From positions 496,001 through 560,000 of the forward strand of contig OZ025849.1 in the NCBI GenBank assembly GCA_964019425.1: DNA of 64,000 nt, given 5' to 3'. The notes under the pieces are model-generated. The model saw only the letters and a program-made list of their open reading frames with translations, searched no databases and had not been told where the DNA came from. The DNA comes from Flectonema sp. DT1601. Its lineage: Eukaryota; Euglenozoa; Diplonemea; Diplonemida; Diplonemidae. This document shows positions 52,592 through 63,800 of this stretch, one piece after another; the first letter of the stretch is position 1; each line of letters opens with the position of its first letter. The translations under genes and the position numbers were made by a program.

Positions 52592-55500
52592 ATGTCTGAA
52601 GTTGAAAAAAAGATCCGAAACCTTCGCAAGAAGTTGAAGGCTTTGGAAGACCTCGAAAAGAAAGGAAAGTCATCAAAATTGGATGAACAACAGAAAGAGA
52701 AATTGAAGAGAAAGGATGACCTTATAAAAGAAATAAAGATGCTGAAAGAAGGCGAAGAGAGCGCAAAGTCTCCTCCTCCAAAGGCCGAAGCAGCACCAAC
52801 ACCTGCAGCAGCAGTAAAGGAAGATGACGAACCAAAAAAGTCAAAGAAGGGAGCCAAGGGAGGAGCTGTTAGCGCAGCGGAATCCGCTCTCGCAGCAAAG
52901 TTTGACAAAGATATTAAGAAGGCTGATAAGAAGCTTCGTGGTATCAAACAACTACAGGACAAGGATCCATCGACCCTTGACGAAGCTCAGCTTGATAAAT
53001 TAAAGAAAGTGAAGAGTGTTGAAAAGAAGCTCCGCAAACTCGAAAAGGAGAAGACAGAAGCTCTCGAGAAACTCCGTCAGGAACTTGCTGAAGATTCTTC
53101 TTCTTCATCCTCATCATCATCCAGCTCCTCATCGAGCTCCTCTGATTCTGAAGACGAGTGTGAAGACCCATTCAAAGCTGATAATGCTAACCTCCTTCGT
53201 CTGTACGCTGAGCTTGACGATTGCGAAGCTATCGAAAAGAAGGTCAAGAGAGGAATGCTCAAGCAATCAAAGCTTACTCCATACCAAAAGACTTTAATGG
53301 GAAAGATTCCAACCCTTCAGGAAGCAATTAGAAAAGAAGAGGAAAGAATTTCCTCCGAGGAGCGCAAGCTTCGTGTAGCAGCCGGCCTTCCTGCTGACAA
53401 GGATGAGCCTGTCGAAGCCGAGGAGCCAGAACCTGAAGAGGAAGTGAAGGAAGAACCTGAGGCTGAAGTTGAACCTGAAGAAGAGGTTGCTCCAGAACCA
53501 GAGCCTGAGCCAGTCAAAGAACCTGAGCCAGAGCCAGAACCGGTAAAGGAGGAGGAACCAGAGCCAGAGCCAACCCCTGAACCGGAAGAGGAACCTGAGC
53601 CAGAACCTGTTGTGAAGGAAACCCCAAAACCAGAACCTGTTAAGAAGGAACCACCTAAGCCAAAGGTTAAGAAAACACCAGCTGAATTAGGAATTACTCT
53701 TGTAAAGGCTGGTACTAAGAAGGGTACTAGTGATTCATCACCAAAGTCAAATGGAGCAGAAGATATTATGGCTGATGATGATGTTCCTCAAAAGAAGTTC
53801 AGTGAAATGATTCAGGTTGAAGAAGTCGCCACAAGTCACACATTCGGAGAAGCTCCAACTGTGAAGAAAAACACTACTCGCGCAAGCCGTGAAGGTATCC
53901 TCGCTAAGCAAGCCACTAAGAGACTTCACAGAGACTTAAGAGATCTTCTTGACTCACCTTTATACACTGTTCATATTGATCCAGATGACTTGTTTAGATG
54001 GCATGTTAACATCACTCCTTCAGAAGGTCAGTTTGCTGGATACATTATTCACTTCATCATCTACTTCCCTGACTCGTACCCTCACGAAGCTCCAGATATC
54101 AGATGCTGTACTCCAATTAGACATCCTTGTGTTGTTTTTACTAATGAATTATGTCTTGAGATCAACTCTGTTACAAAGGGAAGAGATAAGAAGGGAAGAT
54201 GGTCTCCTTCATACACAGCGAGAACTGTTTTGAGTCACTTGTGTTCAATGTTTGGGGATGATTTGCTCTCTAAGAAATACTTTCAAGTCAGCACTGATGA
54301 TAAGAATCAGGGAAAGAAGGCTGACCACTGGTATAAGCGTCTTGACAACGACAAGAAGGCCATTCAGGCTTACGTCTGTAAAGAGAATGGTCACTCATTG
54401 GCAGCACCTTCCCCAGCAGCAGCATGTCTCAATGGACCATTTAACGCAGACGTTCCTGTAAACATTAAAGTAAAGGATGGATGTGTTTGGACTGTCGGTG
54501 ACTGCAGCCTTGCTGGTCACTACTGGGAACACAACTTCTCAGGCGCTGGAAAGCACTACTTCAGAACTGTCCTTCGTCACAAGGGAGGTGATAACGCCGC
54601 TAAATGGGTTGTCGGTTACACAACACCAAATGGATCCATCGCTCACTTCGGTGAAGATGACTGCAGTTGGGGATACGAACCAACTACTGGACACTTGAAG
54701 AACGACGGAAAGAACATCGAAACCGGCGTCACTGCCGGACCAGGTGACATCGTCGACTGCTACCTCGACATCGACCAGAGAGAAATCACTTTCTCAGTGA
54801 ACGGAACTCCAATCGCTGACAAGTTGACTGATATCCCTGCTGATGAACTCTACCATCCTTCATTCTGTTTTGGATGTGACAGTGGAGGTGAATTAATCTT
54901 CGTTACCAACAGTACTATTCTACCAGCATCATCATTACCATGTGCTGCTGTCTCATCAATTACTGATTCAGAACCAAAGTGTTATATTACAAAGGAAGAC
55001 TCAAGTGAATGTACTTTAGGAGTTGGTCTTACTGTCAGCAGAGAAGGTACGAATGTTACTCAAATTGTTCCTGAGTTTGATATGATCTCTCACGAGGCAT
55101 TTATGAAATCAGGAAAGATGTCAATCGATGGAAGAACTCTTCACGCCTTCTTCCCTCGTCTTCTTGGAGCCCATCACTGTTCAAAGGCCAGAGATCTTCT
55201 TGAGAAGTCAATCGCTGAAATTCTTCGCAACCCAAAGGCTAAACTTCCAGGAGGCTACACTCCTCCATTCAAACCTTCAAATGTTAACAACGTGATGTCA
55301 TTAATGCTTCAGGGTGTTGTCGCTTCGTTTGAGCCACATATGTCAAAGGGACCAAAGGAATACTCCATTGATAAGTGTATTGAAATGTACAGTCACGCAA
55401 TGCACGCTTACAAGACTCTTGCTTCATTCCACACAACTGTTGTTGAGGATGCTGAGAAGGTATTTAAGTTATCACCAAGCAATGGAGCTATCGCAATGCC

Positions 55501-55914
55501 AATTGTGAACGCTGATGGAGTAGTACAGAACCTTCTTCGTAAAGCATTTAGTAATGCAACATCGTTATCAGAGTGCTACAAGGGAGGTAAGCAGAAGTCA
55601 AAGGTTAACACTATTCTGATCCTTGACGTCCTTCGTCGTTTGTTCGAAAACACCTCAGCAGAAGACCTCACTTCCCTAAACGGAAAGCCTTCGACCACAC
55701 AAATTGAGAACTTCAGAAAATGCATCTCCGCTCTTAAGGATGCCACAAACATTGAACAGGTTTGTTTACTTTTAATTAACTTTATTCATAGAATCTGTAA
55801 AACGCGACAACAGAATAACAAAATAAAAAACAGGCTGTTGCTGCTTGCGACTTGAACCTCTCCGAAGACGACTGCGCTGCGTTGCTTCTTCCTCTTGAGG
55901 GAGCTGAATCCTAG
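52592..55914 (+). CDS. E2 ubiquitin-conjugating (UBC) domain fused to a SPRY domain
   Basis: Exons 52592-55759 and 55834-55914 (intron 55760-55833, GTTTGT...CAG) give 1082 residues ending [10 protein letters not shown]. The N-terminal 440 residues are low complexity: Lys/Glu coiled coils, a 16-Ser run near 169, and a Glu/Pro-rich stretch ([11 protein letters not shown]). The UBC domain at about 440-590 has [10 protein letters not shown] and [16 protein letters not shown] with catalytic Cys521, then [14 protein letters not shown]. The usual HPN triad reads HPC, and the Cys-to-W spacing recalls membrane-linked UBE2J-type E2s, though no TM helix is seen. A SPRY/B30.2 domain follows at about 617-777 ([31 protein letters not shown]). 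The last 300 residues are helical and unassigned. SPRY domains usually choose substrates and sit in E3s, so a fused E2 could carry its own recognition module. Confidence 0.85.
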
Positions 55915-57069
55915 TTCTGGTATTCAGTTTTTGTGCCATTTTTAAAAATGACCTTTTATGACGTCTTTTATTTAGTTGAAGAATGAATAAAGTAAGGAAG
56001 GTGGGATATTACAAAAAACAAAACAAAAAAAAAAAAACAGCAGAAGAAGAAGAAAAAAAAAAAAAAAAAAAAACCTTCTTACGAGGAGGAGAAAGAAAAA
56101 ACAGAACAAGAAATGAAGAAAAACTAAAATTGCAACTGAGTATCGATCTTATAGGTACTGAAGAGCGGTCAGCATCTGAAGAGCGTTTTTCATTTTGTTA
56201 GCTCCATTCACAGTCTTTAGAGTATGAATATACTTTTTCTGCTAAGCCATTGTGTAAGGTTAACTGAAACCGTCATCGCAAAGACGTTTCCTAGGCTGCT
56301 GGTTCGCTGCTTGAGTGCCGCAACTTCTCTTCCTCCCGAGCCAAATAATTAAAAACCTTTTTTAACCTAAATTTCTTTTTTTATCTGATGACTTTTTTTT
56401 TTTTTTTTTTTTGCCCGTCACTCCCTATTTGTATCGTCCTCTTCCTCATTTTTATTTTAACCGCGACGCTCACACTTCTCTCACGGCAAGCGTGGTTATT
56501 TTATTTGTTATTTCTTTTTATTTCTAAGATTCTTGTAGTTGTTTTTGGAAACAAAAGCGGATGCGTTTTGAATTGAAGGAAGGCCTACCTCCCTTGCTTT
56601 GTTTTTGTGTTCTTTTTTTTTTTGAAAAACACTTAAAAAAAAAAAATAATAATAAAATTTACAGACGAATTTCCTAATGATAATAAAATTGGGTTTTTTG
56701 ATATGGCAAAGTAAAATATACATGAAAAAAAAAAAAAAAAAAAAAAAAGGATACCTCAATGAAAAAGAATAAATTAGTGAAAAATACATCTCTTTTCTTT
56801 ACTGCTGTGTTTGCGATCGGAAAACTGCATCCCAATAAGGGAAAAAAAAGAATAGATTGGAAGACAGTGAAAGGAATAAATCCGTTCTCATTTACGGTGC
56901 TCTTCTTCAAATTACATTACTTCGTGCGAAAAAAAATTTAACCGAAGGGACTTATTGACATTTTACCCTTTTCCCTCCCTTCCAATTTACTTAATCGTTC
57001 TCTCGTTTCTTTATTTTAATTTTAATTTTTTTTTTTTTTTTTGAAGTGAAAAATATGAATTAGTTGAGG

Positions 57070-57100
<31 letters not shown>

Positions 57101-57807
57101 GTATTTTGAGGGACTACGTTGTGACCTCTATCGTTTGTTATTTTTTTTATTTTTTGGATAAGGTGTAACTGGGCATTTCAAGTTGTCAATTCAACGAAAA
57201 AATGTCCTGCAAAAAAAAAAAAAAAACCAGAAACTGGAAAAAAAATCTGATCCAATCTGCGAGGAGAGAAACTTTCCTCTGCATCTTCCCTCCCAATGAT
57301 CACCTTCCCAAGTATCGTTAGTTAACTTCTACAAGTATTACACAGTTATTTATTCTGAGCATGTGTCCTATTGTGACCTTGTGCAGATGTGTTGTGTTGT
57401 TATTTTTATTATTGTTTTTACTTATTACTGGATAATTATAAGATTGGTTACTTTCATAGTCATCTTGGTGATGATTCTTTTTTATTTTCGATTATGGAAT
57501 AGGCAGTAAAGAAAGAGGGGAAAAAAAAAAAAAATGAAGTAAAAAAAGAGGTATCCGCCCCCCAAGCCCCGTCCCAGACAACTGCCCGTTCCCTTCTTTT
57601 GCTTTTCACCTTTGTGAACATTGCACTTGATTCGTGCTTGTGTTTTGGATGATTCTTTGAAAAGTATTAAATTTACTAGCGTAGCAATCCAGTGGGTGCA
57701 AAAATGATGGTAGAGGGAGTGTGATTTAGTTCATTAACATTATAAGTATTGTGATTTAGTTAAACAATTCTTTCTATTAGTTGTTTTGAGCGTTTCGGTA
57801 CACAATT
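55915..57807. other. 1.9-kb gene-free region before the NRPS-like gene
   Basis: Dense A and T tracts (56051-56073, 56392-56413, 56724-56748, 57070-57095). No frame shows protein character, and in particular none resembles the missing first half of the condensation domain. Acceptor TTCTTTCTATTAG (AG 57779-57780) precedes the next ATG by 27 nt. Confidence 0.6.
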
Positions 57808-60800
57808 ATGCCGAACGAGGAGGCGATTGACTTCTGGAAGGAGTACCTCGAATCTGCCCCACCACTATTAGAAATCATAACAGACAGGCACAGAATAAAA
57901 GGAAGTGCTAGTGATGATGTTAGTGGATCAGTTCCAGTGATTCTAAGCGGAGATACAATCAGCTCACTGAGAGATGCGGCGGGTAAGTTGGGAGCATCAC
58001 AGCATAGCATGCTTATGGTGTTATGGCAATTATTATTAGCTCGGTATTCCCGAGCGACAGACATCGTAATCGGTTGTGCTGTTTCAAAAGGAGGCAGCTC
58101 AGCAGCTGATACTTTCATCCCTGTGAGACTTGAACTCGAAACCGAAGCTGATAAAGTAACTCTCCCCGCCATCTTTACAAAGGTTCGCTCCATGCGTGAC
58201 AACCTTCTAAACAACGCTCCTCTTAGTTGGTCACATTTATGTCCAGACTTATGTAATGAACCTATTATGGGTGATCCAAATGCATCTTACACACCAGTAT
58301 TTCAAGCGATATTTTGTATGCAAGATGATGCTAAACCAGCTTACCCTTCTGGTAACATCTTCAGTGCTGGCAACAACGTTAACTCAACGAAGGTCACATA
58401 CGACTTAGAATTGTATTTATCTGCTGCTACTAACGGTACTGTTTCTGGTCAACTTTTATATCGAAAGTCAATATTTGATGAGTTGACAATTTCTAAAATG
58501 TCGCAGCATTTCATTGCATTAGTCGAACACGGTGTGAGAAAGTTTACTTCAAAGTGGTACGATATTCCATTCTACTGCTCTGCTGAACGTGATAAAGTTA
58601 TTATCGATGCTAATAAAACATCAGCGCCTTACCCTGATACAAAGTGTATCCATGATATGTTTGAGGACCAGGCAATTGAACACCCCAACAGACCGTGTAT
58701 AGTATACCACGATGTCGCTATGCAATACAAAAGTCTATCTTATGGTGAGGTATATAGAAAAGCAATGGTAGTAGCGAATCAACTTCGTAGACTTGGAGTT
58801 GGTCCAGACACACCAGTTCCATTGGTATTAGAAAGAAGTGAGCTTCAAGTCATCGCTATTTACGGTGTTTTACTAGCTGGTGGTTGTTATGTTCCCATTG
58901 ATGCTGAGTATCCTCCAGATCGTTCTATTCATATGATTAATGATGCTGGTGCGAATATAATAATTTCACATTCATCATTGGAACACAAACTACCAACAAC
59001 AAGTCAATTCGGAGGTACCAAAATACTAATCGACATGGTGGACACCACAACTCTAAACCAACAAGACCCTTCATCTCTAGCTGTAGCTCGTAGAAGAAAT
59101 GGAGTTCAGTCTCCGGATACGAATGTTTATATATTTTACACATCAGGTACTACTGGTAAGCCTAAAGGAGTTGAAGTTACTCACAGAGGATTAGTTAAAA
59201 GAGCTCAATGGCTGCAAGACTTCTACCCAATTGGACGTGATGATAAAACTGTTTACAAAACACCTTATACTTTCGGAATCAGTGAATGGGAATTGTTCTG
59301 GCCGATGCCATTCGGATCTCAAGTAGTAATTTGTAAAGAAGGAGGTCAGAAAGACTCCGAATACTTAATCCAACTAACAAAAGCTCAAAAAGTAACCGTC
59401 TGTACTTACGTACCAAGTATGCTTGCAATGCTAATAGAATACATGTCTGCTGAAGGACTCAACTACAGTACAGATATGCGACATGTGATCTGTTGTGGTG
59501 AAGCACTCCCGGTGGAAACTTGTTATAAATTCTTTGAAGTATTCGATCCTGACATCACTCGTCTTCATAATTTGTATGGACCAACAGAAGCAGACATGAC
59601 GTATTGGGAATGTCCTAAACTGTTTCCAGGTTCTGAAGACTCTGTTCTTGTTAAGATTCCAATTGGTAAGCCGATGTTAAATGTAAAAGTTTATATTTTA
59701 GACGAATGGGGAAATCCAGTTCCTGCTGGTGTTCCAGGAGAGTTGCATTTCGGAGGCGTTACCACAGCGAAGGGATATTTAGGAATGCCGGAGTTGACTG
59801 GTCAGAAATTTGTTCCAAATCCGTTTCTAGTTCCTGGTGACTGTGATCGAATGTACAGAACTGGAGACTGCGCGAGATGGCTGCCGGATATGTCAAGTTT
59901 GGAGTTTATTGGTCGAGTTGATAATCAAATAAAACTCCGCGGATTTCGTATAGAACTCGGGGAGATAGAATCAGTCATTGGTAGTTGTGAAGGCGTTACT
60001 AAAGTTGCAGTCATCGTTCATGGAAAAGGAGCATCAGCTCGAATCATTGCCTACGTTGAACCGAAAAGTATCGACCCATCAGTTTTAATATTAAAATTAA
60101 AATCAAAAGTACCCGAGTACATGATCCCTTCAGTTATCCTTCCTTTAGAAAGCTTACCTCTTACTGGTAGAGGAAAATTAGATAGGAAAGCCTTACCTGA
60201 ACCACCAGTTGGATCTGGTCAGACAAGTTCATCAAAAAGTGATGAATTTGTACCGGCTGAAACAAAAAATCAATTGATCGTTGAGAGAGTTTGGAAACAA
60301 GTCTTAAATAGAAGTGATCCAATATCAATACATGCTGACTTCTTATCATTGGGAGGTAATAGTTTATTAGCTGGGAGAGTTACTACTCAAGTTCGAAAGC
60401 AAACCGGATGTCTGAAATTATCGTCAACAGCAATGTATAAACACCCAACGATAGAAAAAATATCAGAACTGTGTGATCAACAACCACCAGAAGAAAGCAA
60501 CACTTCTGGACCTCAAATTGGTGGTAATCTACACAAACCTTGGGGAGGAAAGACATCGTCATCACTAAGAATTTATGCCCTTCACGGTATGGGACTGCTA
60601 TTGGAATCTTTCACTAGTATGGCAGCATTCTTACCAGGATATATGTACATCATTGGTGTTTACATAGAATCTGGAAAGTTTGCTGCCCTCCGTCTACTTC
60701 CTTTGATGCTGTCAATAACTATGGTGGTAGTGTGTGCCTATACAATTATTATTAAAAAGGTTTTTGTTGGAAAATTTAAACCTGGTGAATATCCTGTTTG

Positions 60801-63800
60801 GGGACAAGTTTATATGAAATGGTGGCTTATGCACAACTTACAAAAGGGAACTCTAAAACTGATAAAGCCATACGTTGAAGAAACAGTTTTGTACAATAAA
60901 TTCCTAACCTTATTAGGAGCTAGTATTGGTGACAGAGTAAATATCGATACGGAGGATATTTTTGATCCTGATTTTATAACAATCGATGACGACGTAGAAG
61001 TTGGTCGGAAAGCGACAATCATCGCTCACACTATTGAGAATGGTGTTCTTTCTTTATGGCCAATTGAGATTGGAAATCACTGCAGGCTCGCTCCTGTATC
61101 ATGGGTCACACAAGGAACTAGATTACCACCAGGGACTGACATAGGACCGTTATCTACTACTGGAATGACAGCTCGTAACATTCGAAAAGGTGATCAACTT
61201 TGGTCTGGTGTTTCTGAGACAGAAAATATCATCCGCGTCTTCCTCATTGTAGTCGTACTTTTCATGGAAACCCTCGCCTATGTCCCAGCGATTACCTTCT
61301 TAGAATGGATTTGGACAGTTGGCCTCTCCAACTATCCTGATAGCAGTAACACTAAATACGCTTTATTCTGTGTCATGTTACCTTGGGTAGAAAAACTAGT
61401 TGTCGGAGAGTCGTTCTTCATCATGACATGTGTTTGGAAATGGGTCTTTATTGGAAGATTTAAAACAGGTAGAAGGGTACACACTATTCCAGATTCAACT
61501 AAAAGATGGTTTTTATCCAGACTTACACAAAATCAACAATACGTGTTTGCTACCTCACCATGGATTAACACAGAGCTACTCGCTATGAAGTATAGAGCGA
61601 TGGGTGTAAAGATGGGATTCAAAGTACAAACAGACTTTGTGGATATCGTTGAATTCGATCTACTTGAGGTTGGTAGAGATAGTGTGTTTGGTTCAAAGGT
61701 TAGTGTCAACCCAAGTGATCATATTGAATCTAGGAAGGTTATAATGCAAAGAGGAGCACAAGTACTTGACCATTCAACTATGATGCCCGGTTGTATTGTT
61801 GGAAGAGGAGCACTGTGTGGATCGAGTACTGTTGGATCAAAGTTTTATCATTTCCCACCACTAAGTATTAGTACTGGTAACCAAGATGGAAAACCAGTTC
61901 AACTTCGCGTTCTTGCTGGCGATCCAAACTCCGCTGCTGGTCTCTCTCACCTTCCGCCAGCTGAAAAGGAAATGGCATTGACTGCCTTACGTAATCATCA
62001 AAATGATTTTACTTGGGGAACATTTAATATTTTTAACATCCTTATTGTTATGCTAATCGCTCCTATTCCAGCCATTGCTGATTTACTGACTATCTTACTT
62101 TGGATGCACCTCGACAACTATGATTTATTCGCAGCTGAAGACTCTGTTTCTGTATTTATGCAGTGGGCTATTATTACCCTGGTATCCCCACCTGTGTTCT
62201 TTGTAGTTCAGGTTATTGAGTTGTGTATATTTATTGTATTTAAATGGGTTGTTATTGGAAAGTATCGTGAAGGTAACTTTCCATTCTACGGAGCCTACCA
62301 TCGCAAATGGGTTATCATGATGGCAGTAAAAGAAGCTTTGGGTAAGCTGCTTGATGACTTAGCAGGTACTCCATACCTGTCAGATTTCTTTAAAGTAATG
62401 GGAAGTGAAGTAGGGAAGGATGTTCTTATCATGGGCTACGGACTTGAGTATGACCTCTTTAAATGTGGCGACTACAGCACTGTTGGAACAAAGTGTGACG
62501 TAACATGTCACACAGTTGAGAATATGGTTATTAAATTAGCATCTACTCACTTAAAACAAAAGTGCACGATGCTTGCTGGTGCCCTCGTCCAACCTGGTGG
62601 AGTAATCCTAACTGGAGGAGTAGTAATGGAAAACGGACAAGTTCTAAAAGGCGGCGAAGTTGGAGAAGACCAAGTCTACGCTGGTCTACCTGCAGAGCCT
62701 TGCACTCGAACACTACCAGAATTAGCGAAGTCTCATCGTACTTCTACTTCGACGTCTTTTCATTCCCATCGTCGTTCTGAATATCGACCATACTTGTTTC
62801 TGTTTGGATTCTTTCTTTCACTTTGGTTCCTTCCACAATTGATTACTCAGCAGAGTATTGAATTCGAAGAAATTAAAATTAAAATACCCGACGGTGTTGT
62901 TAAAGGAGAAACCGTATCTGACCACTTCGGAACGGTAGTGGGTAAAGCTTTCCACGGGATTCCTTATGCTGACCCACCAATTGATGGAGGAAGATGGAAA
63001 CCACCAATGTCGGTAACTCCGTGGAGTGCTCCAAGATCTTCAGTTCAACAGCCGGGGTGTTTAGATGCAGCAGGAGGATCTGAAGATTGTTTATATTTGG
63101 ATGTTGTGACTCCGACTCCAATTCCACAAAAACTTGCTCCTGTTGTTGTTTGGTTTCACGCAGGCTGTAACTCGTGGTCTAGATCAGATTCGTACAACGG
63201 GAAGTCACTTCTTAATGTTCTACCAGACACTGTGATTGTAACAGTTGCGCATCGTGTATCAGCTTTAGGATTTCTATCAATACCTGGAGGTGTTAAGAAT
63301 CTTGGATTATTAGATCAGAGAGCATCACTTCAGTGGGTTAAAAAGAACATCCAACACTTTGGTGGAGATCCAAACTCTGTTACACTATTCGGACAAGGTA
63401 GTGGTGCTGGTAGTGTAGCAGCTCATTTAGTAATGAGAGAGAGCTATGGATTATATCACAGAGCTATCATGCAATCAGTTCCTCTATCTGCGCTGCTTGT
63501 TAAGTCAGCTGAAGTGGCGGATGTTCAGACGGCAGAAGTAGCGAAGGCTGTTTGTCATCATCAGCAGTCTGATGGAAGTACTGATTCAACACCGATGACA
63601 ACAACACAAATATCGCAATGCATATTAAAGTCACCTCCAGTTACTTTAACGTCAACTGGTCAAAATCTTCAAAAATGCCGCGAAGGGCGTGAAGGCTGCT
63701 CCGGCGCAGCCTACATGTCCTGCGGCGAACAAACCTGCCCCTGGGGATTCGTCGTCGACGGCAAAACATTAATAGATCATCCGTGGCGTCTACTTGAGAC

